Assembly: GCA_001438605.1 (NCBI GenBank) | Contig: LIDE01000024.1 | Coordinates: 1 to 55,240 of the forward strand | Reading direction: 5' to 3' | DNA: 55,240 nucleotides | DNA from: SAR92 bacterium BACL16 MAG-120619-bin48 | Lineage (GTDB): Bacteria; Pseudomonadota; Gammaproteobacteria; Pseudomonadales; Porticoccaceae | Program-made: the position numbers and the translations under genes | Notes under the pieces: model-generated | Told to the model about the DNA's origin: nothing | The model's database searches: none | What the model saw: only the letters and a program-made list of their open reading frames with translations | Shown: in pieces, positions 8,433 through 17,805 of the stretch | How positions within the stretch are numbered: the stretch's first letter is position 1 | Layout: every line of letters starts with the position of its first letter

Positions 8433-9529
8433 TGATCAAAGGATCGGAACAATTACACGACAAGCTCGCAGTGGCGTTGGGCCAGACATGCCAACAGCAT
8501 CTTTCCGACGCGTTCAAAAAATTCTTCCAACTGGCGGCTAGCCAGCTTCCCGCGATGGCCATGACGGCCAAAAGCAATCGTCTGCAGACCCTGTTTTATG
8601 ACGCTCAACGTGTGCTGCGCAGTCAGCGGGCGGTTATTGAGAGTGCGGCGATTCAGTCGACGCAGCAGCATGTTTTTACTGCCTTTAATAAACCTGTGAA
8701 CAGAGAGATCGAGGATTACGGCACTGAATCGCCGTCAATCCTGAAAGCGCGGTCGCTTGAAAAACGTGACGGCGACAACCTGAAGTTGGTCGATGATGAC
8801 GACTTGGAGATGATGATTGCGCTGGATAATTGCTCGAGCCGTGTGCGTGAGCAGTTAAAAGCGGATCTCTACCAACTGGAGGGCCGTTTTCAGTCGTTAG
8901 TGGGAACCAAGGTGTCGATCAAAACACTGCCGCTGTCGCCTGATGCGCTGCTGGAGGGGTTTGTCACTGCAATTGCGCCTCATATCGCCGCGACCGATGT
9001 GCAGCTCACGCTGGTCGGTTTGTTTGATCAAGCCTTTTTCGCGACCTCCTACGGGCAAATGCTCGCCGCTGCTAACCAATTGCTCGATGATGCCGGTGTG
9101 ATGGTCGCCGAGAATCCCGATAAATTAGACGGTAAAAAACGCCCTCGCTCCGCTGTGAACGATGAGCCGGCAGAGTATGAGTACGAGCAAGCGAATGGTG
9201 GCCCAATGCAGCCTTCGCGTGTTCAAACACAGCTGCTGACGAGAATCGCCTCGCTGCTCGAAAACACTGACTATGAGAGTGCCGCGAGCAGCAGTGCGAC
9301 GATGCGTTCTCCTTTAGACAAAGCGTCCGCGCCACACAACAGCGCCCCTGAACAGGGAAAAAGAGCCAACGCAGCGCCAGCCGACACGGGCACAGAGCCT
9401 GATCATCGCGACGGTCGCGCCTGTTTAGATCGAACGCAATTATTTGACGAAATTAATACCCAGTTCCATAAACTCTTGGCCCGCGGCCCGCGGCCCGCAG
9501 TTGGCCAGTCATGGGCAATTGACCCGTGA
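8432..9529 (+). pseudogene. DUF1631-like protein, N-terminal fragment (frameshifted)
   Basis: By position between nadC and ampD, and by pattern, this is the first half of a DUF1631 (PF07793)-type protein, a family of about 750-800 residues with no settled function. The frame runs from ATG 8432 (an in-frame GTG at 8396 is possible) to a stop at 9527-9529, but its last dozen residues after HKLLARG are out-of-frame sequence. The recognisable part includes a Leu/Ala-rich helical N-terminus with YDAQRVLRSQRAVIES and an acidic DDDDLEMMIALDNC region. The frame is lost at three tandem copies of GGCCCGC (9478-9498); removal of one 7-base copy rejoins it to the second fragment and gives one 792-residue protein. 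Broken gene, phase-variable gene or sequence error remain open. Confidence 0.72.
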
Positions 9530-10817
9530 ACTCGCAGCCATGCTAAACCACTCCGATGCCGGGCACTCGCGCGGTCGTTTGCACCGCAATGACCAGAGCG
9601 TGTTTCAGGTGGTGGGCAATACCTTTGCCCAGTTTGGCGCCGCTGCGGCGCTTGCGCCCGAGGTGCAGCAGGTGATTAATCGCTGTGAAGTGCCCATGCT
9701 CAAGCTGGCTCTGAAAAAGCCATTAGTGTTGGAGCAGGAGAGCCATCCTATTCGCAGGCTGTTTAATGAGATGGCCAAGTACGCGATTGGCCTGGAGCAG
9801 GGCGATTGTGAGGACAATAAAATTTATCAGCAGATGCTGAAAATGTCTGAGTCAATGCTTGAGGATGGTTTTGGTGAACAGGATGTGCCGCGCCTGCTGA
9901 GTGAATTTATGGCGCTGATTGATCGCGATCGGCAGGTGACCTCGATGTTGGAGGAGCGCGAGATTGAGAAGGTTTCTGCTCAGGAAAAGGTGAATTGGGC
10001 GCGAACCCGTGTTGAAGAGGAAATTACCAAGCGCTTGCTGGGCAAGCATGTGCCCGAATTTGTCGTCGAATTTGTTCAGCGCAACTGGTGCATGGTGTTG
10101 CACATTGCCCACTTGCGCTCGGGCGAAGGGGGTGCGGACTGGATCGCAGCGCTGGTGATATTGGATCGGTTGATCGATCTCGCGCAGTGTGATGTCAGCG
10201 ATGGGGATTGGCATGCGCGGCACGATTTGCTCACTCAAATTAAGACTCGCTTGACGCATATTTCCACCGATCTGGCGCAGCGCTCGCTGCAGCTACAGCA
10301 ACTCAAACAGGCGCTCGGTGTCGATCGCCCGCTCCAGCCACTGTCGGAAGCGGGGGTGGCGACGATCTCCCCCATCAATCCTGCTATGAGGTCGAGACAG
10401 GAGCGTCACCCAGCGCGGCTGGCAGAGGAAAAGGCTGTTGCGGAAGTGAAGCGGGTGCTGGTGTCAGCGATAAAACTGCAGTTGCCCGGACACAATATCG
10501 CCGAGTCACTGCGCGATGCAGAGAGTCTTGATAGCGAGTCTCAACAGTGTTTGCGCGGGCTGCAAAAAGATTGCTGGATTGAATTGGGCGGTGATATAAA
10601 GGCGCATAAGCGTGGCAAGTTGGCGGGGATTGTTGGGCCGTCGTGGAAGTATGTGTTTGTCGACCACAAGGGCAAGCTGATTGCTGAGCGCGATCGTGCT
10701 AGGCTGGCGCTGGATATTATGCAGGGCAAAGTCACGGTGTTGGACAATTCCCATCTTTTCGATAAAGCCATTAAACAGGCAATTACTCAGATAAAAGGCT
10801 TGCCTGTTGCGAGCTGA
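9444..10817 (+). pseudogene. DUF1631-like protein, C-terminal fragment (frameshifted)
   Basis: Second half of the same gene in the +1 frame. The open frame nominally starts at ATG 9444, but residues before about 9499 are read from the wrong frame of the first fragment; genuine sequence starts near PQLASHGQLTRELAAML. It is rich in long helices (for example MLEEREIEKVSAQEKVNWAR) and ends with a compact domain, CWIELGGDIKAHKRGKLAGI then YVFVDHKGKLIAE and LFDKAIKQAI, which resembles the C-terminal region of DUF1631 proteins. The frame stays open for 457 codons without decay, so loss of reading frame, if real, is recent or reversible. ampD begins 12 bases downstream. Confidence 0.72.
9478..9498 (+). 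repeat. (GGCCCGC)x3 tandem repeat at the frameshift
   Basis: Three perfect head-to-tail copies of a 7-bp unit lie exactly where the two DUF1631 frames meet. Because 7 is 1 modulo 3, two copies put the downstream part in frame and three copies do not. With two copies the junction would read KLLARGPQLASHG. Confidence 0.97.
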
Positions 10818-10829
10818 TAGGCCGCTCAA

Positions 10830-11372
10830 ATGCACATTAATAACGGTTGGTTGACGCTTGCAGAGCGTATTTTGTCGCCCAATATTGACGACCGCCCCGA
10901 GGGCACTGCGATTGATTTATTGGTGATTCACAATATCAGTTTGCCGCCTAACCAGTTTGGCGGTGGTCATATCGCCGAGCTATTCACTAATTGTTTAAAT
11001 CCTGCTGCCGATGATTACTTTGCGGAAATTTGCGGTTTAAAAGTGTCTGCTCATTTACTCATAGATCGTCTGGGTGCCATTACACAATTTGCACCGTTTA
11101 CTCAGCGCGCGTGGCATGCGGGAGTGTCGCAGTTTTCTGGCCGCGAGCGCTGCAACGATTTTTCCATTGGCATTGAGTTGGAGGGTGCCGACCATATTCC
11201 GTACACCGACCGTCAATATGACGTGTTGGCTGCAGTCACTAAAGCGTTGCAGACGGAGTACCCCAATCTCCAAAACGATAAAATCGTCGGGCACAGCGAT
11301 ATTGCGCCGGGCCGCAAGACAGATCCGGGCGAGGCATTTGATTGGGCTCGCTATAAAAAGATGCTCGATTAA
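10830..11372 (+). CDS. ampD: 1,6-anhydro-N-acetylmuramyl-L-alanine amidase AmpD
   Basis: Cytoplasmic zinc amidase of peptidoglycan recycling; it cuts the stem peptide from anhydro-muropeptides and thereby keeps AmpR-type beta-lactamase induction off where that exists. Length 180 aa, typical. Zinc ligands are His34 (VIHNIS), His155 (VGHSDIAPGRKTDPG) and Asp165; Glu116 (GIELEG) and Lys163 complete the active site, one residue offset from the enterobacterial numbering. There is no signal peptide, which separates it from the periplasmic AmiD type. ampE follows. Confidence 0.96.
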   Translation: MHINNGWLTLAERILSPNIDDRPEGTAIDLLVIHNISLPPNQFGGGHIAELFTNCLNPAADDYFAEICGLKVSAHLLIDRLGAITQFAPFTQRAWHAGVSQFSGRERCNDFSIGIELEGADHIPYTDRQYDVLAAVTKALQTEYPNLQNDKIVGHSDIAPGRKTDPGEAFDWARYKKMLD

Positions 11373-11439
11373 GCGGGCTAAAATCCTTTACCATTGAGTC
11401 AGCGTCTAACGTAAAACGAATCATTTTTTGGGGTGTGCG

Positions 11440-12300
11440 GTGAGTTTTCTAATAGTTCTACTGGCGATTGTTGTGCTTGAAAGTAATGGCCAGCTGCCTT
11501 TTTTACAGCGCGATCAGTGGCTGCGGCAATGGCATGACCAACTGGTTGGCGTGTCTGTCTTGCGCGATTCTGCCACGCTGAGACTGGCTCTGTTTGTGAT
11601 TGCACCAGTGGCACTCTTGGTTTTCATTGTTGTGCAGCTGAGAAGCCACGAGTATGGACTGTTGCTGTTTGTCGTAGATTTGCTGGTTTTGCTCTACAGC
11701 TTTGGCCGCGGCGATCTCAAAGCCCAAATGGCCACTCTCGATGCCGATATTGCGCGAGACGATTTGCAGGCAGCATTTCACGATGCGGCGGTGTTTAACC
11801 TCGGCCACAGAGCGAGTTCTGCTGTGACCTCTGACGCTTTATTTGATGAGCTGACGCGCTCATTGCCCTACCGTATTTTTGAACGCACTTTTGCCCCGGT
11901 GTTTTTGTTCTTTTTCTTCGGCGCCCCGGCTGCGCTGGCCTACCGCTTGCTCGCACTTCATGGCGACATGGAGCTTGACCAAGACCCTGCAGAAACGGCT
12001 GACCCTGCGCCCAATACTGCAAACAAGATACTCTGGTTTTTTGAATGGCTTCCCTCCCGAGCGCTGGCGTTCACGCTGGGATTAATGGGTAATTTTTCGC
12101 ACACTGCCACACGCTTGCAAGAGCAGTTATTTTCCACCGAAACCAGCACAGCCGATCTGCTGCAGCAGTGTTTTTATGGTGCGTTGGGTGGCGTTGAAAA
12201 TGTGTCTGACAGCGATCTTGTTCCCCAGATGCGGGCGCTGTTTACCCGCGGCATTATGGCGTGGCTGGTGGTGATTGCGATTTTAGTGCTGGTCAGCTGA
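11440..12300 (+). CDS. ampE: Regulatory signalling modulator protein AmpE
   Basis: Inner-membrane protein always found with ampD; its exact activity is not settled. From GTG 11440 it is 286 aa (E. coli 284 aa) and begins MSFLIVLLAIVVLES, as expected, with a GGGG-type ribosome site just upstream; the TTG at 11428 would add four residues. Hydrophobic segments lie near the N-terminus, after LRLALFVIAPVALLVFIVVQ, around FAPVFLFFFFGAPAALAYRL and at the C-terminus (MAWLVVIAILVLVS). A conserved LFRGG-like FTRG and GALGGVEN appear near the end. Its last 18 bases overlap the end of ampG on the other strand. Confidence 0.9.
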   Translation: MSFLIVLLAIVVLESNGQLPFLQRDQWLRQWHDQLVGVSVLRDSATLRLALFVIAPVALLVFIVVQLRSHEYGLLLFVVDLLVLLYSFGRGDLKAQMATLDADIARDDLQAAFHDAAVFNLGHRASSAVTSDALFDELTRSLPYRIFERTFAPVFLFFFFGAPAALAYRLLALHGDMELDQDPAETADPAPNTANKILWFFEWLPSRALAFTLGLMGNFSHTATRLQEQLFSTETSTADLLQQCFYGALGGVENVSDSDLVPQMRALFTRGIMAWLVVIAILVLVS

Positions 12301-13554
12301 TAGCGCGGGTTTGGCGCCATTCCACGGCGCGACTTTCAGCAGCAGCACCATGCCTGGCACGGCAAGTGCGGTGCACAGATAAAAGAAATTTTCCCAGCCC
12401 GTTGTCTCAACAATCACCCCTGTGATGGAACTGGCGACGGTGCGCGGCACGGCCGTAATCGCGGTAAATAGCGCCAGTTGGGTGGCGGCATAGGCGGGGT
12501 GTGTGGTGCGCGCCATATAGGCGACAAACGCTGCCGTGCCAAGGCCGACGCCAAGATATTCAAAGCTGATCACCAGTGCCAGCAGCCACAATCCTTCGCC
12601 AACATTTGCGAGTAGCGCAAAGCCGAGAATTGAGACAATCTGCACCAAGCCAAACAGCCATAATGCACGGTTGATGCCTATTCTGAGCATCAGTAAACCG
12701 CCGACAATGCCCCCAAAAATCATCGGCCAGAGAGCGGCGTGTTTAGCGATTAAGCCAATCTCGGTCTTGCTAAACCCCAGGTCGAGGTAAAAGGGTGTCG
12801 CCAGCGCGGTGGCCATGCTGTCGCCGAGTTTGTAGAGCAGCATAAAAAGTAAAATGGCGAGGCCTTGGCGCGTGCCTTGGCGAGAAAAGAACTCTTTAAA
12901 CGGTTCTGTGACGGCAGCTTTTAAGGTGCTGGGCTGCCGTTTATCGACGGCAGGCTCGCCAATACTAAGGGTTAAGGCGATGCCGACCAGCATAAATGCG
13001 GCGGTAATGATAAACACCTGATGCCAGGGCAGGCTGTCGGCCAGGATCAGAGATAGTGAGCCGGGCACAAGGCCCGCTATCCGGTATGCGTTGACGTGGA
13101 TTGAGCTGCCGAGGCCGAGTTCATGGTCGGGCAGTAGTTGTCGGCGGTAAGCGTCCAGCACAATATCTTGGGTGGCGCTGAGAAAGGCGATGATGAGGCA
13201 GAGCCAGGCGATGGTCCAGATCTCGCTGGCGGCATTAAAAAAGCCCAGCGCTGCAATGGCGGCCAGCAGCAGTATTTGAGTGCCCAGCATCCAACCGCGG
13301 CGCAATCCCGGACGATAGCCTGCGAGGGAGAGCGGAAAGCGGTCAAGCAGCGGCGACCAGAGAAATTTCCAGGTGTAGGGCAGCCCAATAAGGGCGAAAA
13401 AGCCAATTTCTTTGAGACCGACCCCCTCTGACCGCAGCCATGCGGGAACCAGTGACACCAGCACATACAGCGGCATGCCAGAGGCCAAGCCGGTAAAAAT
13501 ACAGATCAACATACGGCGGTTTAAGACGGCCTGTTTAAACGTTACTGGGCCCAT
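12283..13554 (-). CDS. ampG: AmpG-family muropeptide permease (MFS)
   Basis: Major-facilitator protein predicted to import anhydro-muropeptides (GlcNAc-anhydroMurNAc peptides) from the periplasm for recycling. The N-terminal block FTGLASGMPLYVLVSLVPAW and LPYTWKFLWSPLLDRF is the AmpG hallmark. From ATG 13554 (MGPVTFKQAVL, with AAGGA 7 bases upstream) it is 423 aa with about 12 membrane helices, shorter than E. coli AmpG (491 aa, 14 helices). The open frame extends to 13689, but that start would overlap the neighbouring gene by more than 100 bases. Placed tail to tail with ampE, it brings uptake and AmpD processing into one locus. Confidence 0.9.
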   Translation of the reverse strand: MGPVTFKQAVLNRRMLICIFTGLASGMPLYVLVSLVPAWLRSEGVGLKEIGFFALIGLPYTWKFLWSPLLDRFPLSLAGYRPGLRRGWMLGTQILLLAAIAALGFFNAASEIWTIAWLCLIIAFLSATQDIVLDAYRRQLLPDHELGLGSSIHVNAYRIAGLVPGSLSLILADSLPWHQVFIITAAFMLVGIALTLSIGEPAVDKRQPSTLKAAVTEPFKEFFSRQGTRQGLAILLFMLLYKLGDSMATALATPFYLDLGFSKTEIGLIAKHAALWPMIFGGIVGGLLMLRIGINRALWLFGLVQIVSILGFALLANVGEGLWLLALVISFEYLGVGLGTAAFVAYMARTTHPAYAATQLALFTAITAVPRTVASSITGVIVETTGWENFFYLCTALAVPGMVLLLKVAPWNGAKPALSADQH

Positions 13555-13582
13555 GAAATTCCTTCTCTGGTTGCTGGCAGGG

Positions 13583-14005
13583 TTACCCGTGCCATTGAAA
13601 TTGTTTGAGGTTAATGCGGTTGTTGATGACGTCAATGCCCTCGTCTTGTAAGCGCTTTTTTTGCACCTTAAAGCTTGGGCTATCCTCACTGAGACTTATT
13701 TTTCCCGCCGCATTAATCACCCTATGCCACGGCAATTGCGTATCGTCTGGCAGCTTGCTGAGGACTTGCCCGACCAGTCGTGCGGCCCTCGGCAGCGCTG
13801 CGAGCTCTGCAATTTGGCCGTAGGTTGCGACCTTGCCGGCGGGTATTGCTGCTAGGGCACTGTAGATGCGCTGTTCGTTTGTCTGCCACTCGCTCAAGGC
13901 TGTTGTCTGCCACTCGCTCAAGGCTGTTGTTTGCCCTTTGCTCTGGGTTGTCGCTGCCCCTTGGCTCTTAGTCATAAACGATAAATTAGCGCGCCTATTT
14001 TTCAT
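13583..14005 (-). CDS. Alkyltransferase-like (ATL) DNA-repair protein, MGMT family
   Basis: Resembles the C-terminal DNA-binding domain of O6-alkylguanine alkyltransferase: VATYGQIAELAALPRAARLVG (helix-turn-helix with the Arg finger) and LPWHRVINAAGKIS. The reactive Cys of the PCHRV motif is replaced by Trp, so it cannot repair by alkyl transfer; ATL proteins bind O6-alkylguanine and pass the lesion to nucleotide-excision repair. The homologous part is about 100 aa. In front is a tail with two exact TTALSEWQ repeats (24-bp DNA repeats). The start is uncertain: ATG 14005 or ATG 13975. ampG lies 28 bases downstream on the same strand. Confidence 0.88.
   Translation of the reverse strand: MKNRRANLSFMTKSQGAATTQSKGQTTALSEWQTTALSEWQTNEQRIYSALAAIPAGKVATYGQIAELAALPRAARLVGQVLSKLPDDTQLPWHRVINAAGKISLSEDSPSFKVQKKRLQDEGIDVINNRINLKQFQWHG
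13881..13952. repeat. 24-bp in-frame tandem repeat in the ATL gene
   Basis: Two perfect 24-base copies (13881-13904 and 13905-13928) are followed by a degenerate third (13929-13952). They encode the duplicated TTALSEWQ in the N-terminal tail of the ATL protein; being a multiple of three, copy changes would keep the frame. Confidence 0.9.
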
Positions 14006-14093
14006 CGCTCAAGCCTACGCTATTCACGTGCATGTTGAAATAGATGAAATGGCCCCAATGTACTAGGAACTGTTAAAAAAAGAAGAGACTGTT

Positions 14094-14567
14094 TTGCGCG
14101 CTTTATTTCTGATTTTTGTGCTGGTACCTGTCGCCGAGATGTGGCTGCTGATCACTGTGGGTAACCATCTGGGTGCGCTGCCAACCATTGGCTTGGTGCT
14201 ACTAACAGCCTTTATTGGGGTGAATTTACTGCGTGAGCAGGGCTTTGAAACCCTATGGCGCGGGCGCCGCAAGCTGGCAGAAGGGCAGTTGCCTGCGCAA
14301 GAGATGGCTGAGGGAATTATTCTTGCGGTCTCTGGCGCGCTGTTGCTGACGCCGGGGTTTGTCACCGATGCGGTCGGCTTTGCTGGTCTGATTCCCCCAA
14401 TTCGACGCGCTGTCGCAGTCGCGCTGCTCAGTCGTATGGTGGTGGCTGGCGTCAATACCGGTTCACCAATGGGTGCTCGTCGTCAGCAGGGCGATATTAT
14501 TGACGGTGAATCTTGGGATGCGTCCGAGCACAAAAAATCACCCGACGATGAAATAAAAAAATTATAA
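14094..14567 (+). CDS. fxsA: FxsA family membrane protein
   Basis: Small inner-membrane protein; in E. coli, overproduction of FxsA relieves F-plasmid exclusion of phage T7, and its normal role is unknown. Length 157 aa (E. coli 158). Family features are RALFLIFVLVPVAEMWLLI, the Gly/Arg-containing REQGFETLWRGRRKLAEGQLPAQEM loop, and LLLTPGFVTDAVGFAGLIPPIR. The start is TTG 14094 with AAGAGA upstream. The cytoplasmic C-terminus is charged. In many gammaproteobacteria fxsA stands just before groESL, as here. Confidence 0.92.
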   Translation: MRALFLIFVLVPVAEMWLLITVGNHLGALPTIGLVLLTAFIGVNLLREQGFETLWRGRRKLAEGQLPAQEMAEGIILAVSGALLLTPGFVTDAVGFAGLIPPIRRAVAVALLSRMVVAGVNTGSPMGARRQQGDIIDGESWDASEHKKSPDDEIKKL

Positions 14568-14584
14568 AAAAACTACCATAGTCC

Positions 14585-14613
14585 CTTGAAAATGATTTGT
14601 CGCGCCACAATAT
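14585..14613 (+). promoter_or_regulatory. Candidate sigma-32 heat-shock promoter of groESL
   Basis: CTTGAA (14585-14590) and CCACAATAT (14605-14613), 14 bases apart, resemble the RpoH consensus CTTGAAA / CCCCATnT. It lies about 85 bases above groES. No CIRCE repeat was seen in this gap. Confidence 0.65.
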
Positions 14614-14695
14614 GTACGGCAATTGCGGCATTCCGCAATCACAACAACTGTCTGTTATTAAGAGATAGATCAACTGTAAACAGGAGAGTCAAAAT

Positions 14696-14989
14696 ATGAA
14701 AATTCGTCCATTACACGACCGAGTCATCGTTCGTCGCGAGGAAGAGGAAGCGAAAACTGCTGGTGGCATTTTGTTGCCGGGCTCAGCTCAAGAGAAGCCA
14801 AACCGAGGCGTAGTGGTTGCCGTTGGTAGTGGCCGCGTTTTGGATAACGGCGATGTTCGCCCTGTCGACGTAAAAGTTGGCGACAAAGTTGTGTTCGGTA
14901 AGTATGCCGGACAAGACACTATTGATGTTGATGGCGAAGAGCTGATTATTCTCAGCGAGTCCGACATCAAGGCTGTTGTTGAAGCTTAA
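14696..14989 (+). CDS. groES: Co-chaperonin GroES
   Basis: Seven-subunit lid of the GroEL folding chamber. Length 97 aa, standard. It starts [20 protein letters not shown], contains the mobile loop [18 protein letters not shown] that docks onto GroEL, and ends [23 protein letters not shown] ribosome site lies upstream. groEL follows after 68 bases in the same operon, with expression expected from the heat-shock promoter. Confidence 0.99.
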   Translation: MKIRPLHDRVIVRREEEEAKTAGGILLPGSAQEKPNRGVVVAVGSGRVLDNGDVRPVDVKVGDKVVFGKYAGQDTIDVDGEELIILSESDIKAVVEA

Positions 14990-15021
14990 TTCGACGCTAA
15001 GCGTTGAAAAAGTATCAGTGA

Positions 15022-16710
<1,689 letters not shown>

Positions 16711-16741
16711 TTCGGTTTGCCCAAACCGCAACGCTGTATCA

Positions 16742-16774
16742 AAGCCCCGCACATTGTTGCGGGGCTTTTTTTTG
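16742..16774 (+). terminator. Intrinsic terminator after groEL
   Basis: AAGCCCCGC / GCGGGGCTT hairpin with an 8-base loop followed by eight T residues. Confidence 0.95.
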
Positions 16775-16942
16775 CCTGCTTGGGCGATTTTTGCCCCGCG
16801 CAACCAAAAATAACACTGAAAATAGGCGATTGCAGCGCAAAGGTGATTGCTATTTGAGGTCTATTGCCGAACAATTGCCACCGATTACAATAATCGCTCT
16901 CAAAAGTGATATTCATTAACAGGGTAAAAAAAGGAGTCTGCT

Positions 16943-17581
16943 ATGACCGTCGAATTTATTAATTTCTTAGTCCGTTGGGGCCATCTGCTATTCGGGATCA
17001 CCTGGATCGGCATGCTGTATTATTTTAACTTCGTTCAGGGTGGCTACTTCAAAGAAGCGACCGCAGAAGCTTTGTCTGATGCGAAAGCCAAGTTAGCACC
17101 GAGTGCGCTTTGGTGGTTCCGTTGGGGTGCAATGTTCACCTTTATCACGGGTCTCTATTTACTCCACGTTGTCACTAGCAACAGCCAGCTCAACAACTAC
17201 ATTATTGTTGGCGCTGTGATGGGTACGCTGATGTTCCTCAACGTGTGGATCGTTATTTGGCCAAACCAGAAAATTGCGTTGGGCATTGTGGCTGAAGGCG
17301 ACAAAGCCGCCGCAGGTGCCAAAGCACTGCTAGCCTCGCGCACCAACACATTGTTCTCTGCGCCTATGGCTCTGGGCATGTTGGCAGGTCCACACTACGC
17401 AGGTGCCGGTTACGGCACAACAGTTGGCGGCAACGGCTTGATCGTGATGCTGGTGATTGTTGCACTGCTGGAAGTGAATGCCTTGGTTGGCAAGCAAGGG
17501 CCAATGACAACGGTTAAGGGCGTTATTCACGCGAGCTTGGGTTTGACCGCTGTTATGGTTGGCGCACTTAACTTTTTATAA
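16943..17581 (+). CDS. Urate-oxidase N-terminal-like (DUF989) membrane protein
   Basis: Polytopic inner-membrane protein of 212 aa. The opening RWGHLLFGITWIGMLYYFNFVQG and the central NVWIVIWPNQKIALG resemble the membrane domain of PuuD-type urate hydroxylases (PF06181). PuuD enzymes carry a C-terminal cytochrome c domain; this protein ends after its last helix, and no purine-degradation gene is nearby, so urate oxidation should not be assumed. About six hydrophobic segments are visible, with conserved His14, Trp21 and a second His in MLAGPHYAGAG. Single gene between two terminators, AAAGGAG ribosome site upstream. Confidence 0.78.
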   Translation: MTVEFINFLVRWGHLLFGITWIGMLYYFNFVQGGYFKEATAEALSDAKAKLAPSALWWFRWGAMFTFITGLYLLHVVTSNSQLNNYIIVGAVMGTLMFLNVWIVIWPNQKIALGIVAEGDKAAAGAKALLASRTNTLFSAPMALGMLAGPHYAGAGYGTTVGGNGLIVMLVIVALLEVNALVGKQGPMTTVKGVIHASLGLTAVMVGALNFL

Positions 17582-17641
17582 GTGAAGCGACCTGCACTCG
17601 GTGCGTATCTTGCGCACCGAGCAGTGTTTTAAACAGTTCTA

Positions 17642-17673
17642 TTAAAAAGCCGACTTTCAGTCGGCTTTTTTTT
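17642..17673 (+). terminator. Intrinsic terminator after the DUF989 gene
   Basis: AAAGCCGACT TTC AGTCGGCTTT hairpin followed by a T tract, starting about 65 bases after the stop codon. Confidence 0.95.
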
Positions 17674-17805
17674 GCCTGCGAGGGTCTGATTGCCTAAGCT
17701 GCTTAATTAGCAGCGCAATAAATATCTTTGGCAGGCGGATGAAGCTGCTGGTCAAAGTGCGTATAATGCGCCCCATTGTTTTTTCCCAGTCCACAGGATT
17801 TTAAA

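Noticed and set aside
13555-13689. Longer ampG frame from 13689.
   Set aside because: It would overlap the ATL gene by 107 bases; ATG 13554 has an excellent AAGGA site and a normal AmpG start.
13583-14005. Active O6-methylguanine methyltransferase.
   Set aside because: The acceptor Cys is Trp, so alkyl transfer is not possible.
14063-14455. Ser/Thr-rich 130-residue minus-strand frame opposite fxsA.
   Set aside because: It lies wholly over fxsA in another frame, has biased composition and no family likeness; treated as a shadow frame, like the others opposite groEL, deaD and amtB.
16943-17581. Complete urate hydroxylase PuuD.
   Set aside because: The protein ends after the membrane domain; the cytochrome c domain and neighbouring purine genes are missing.
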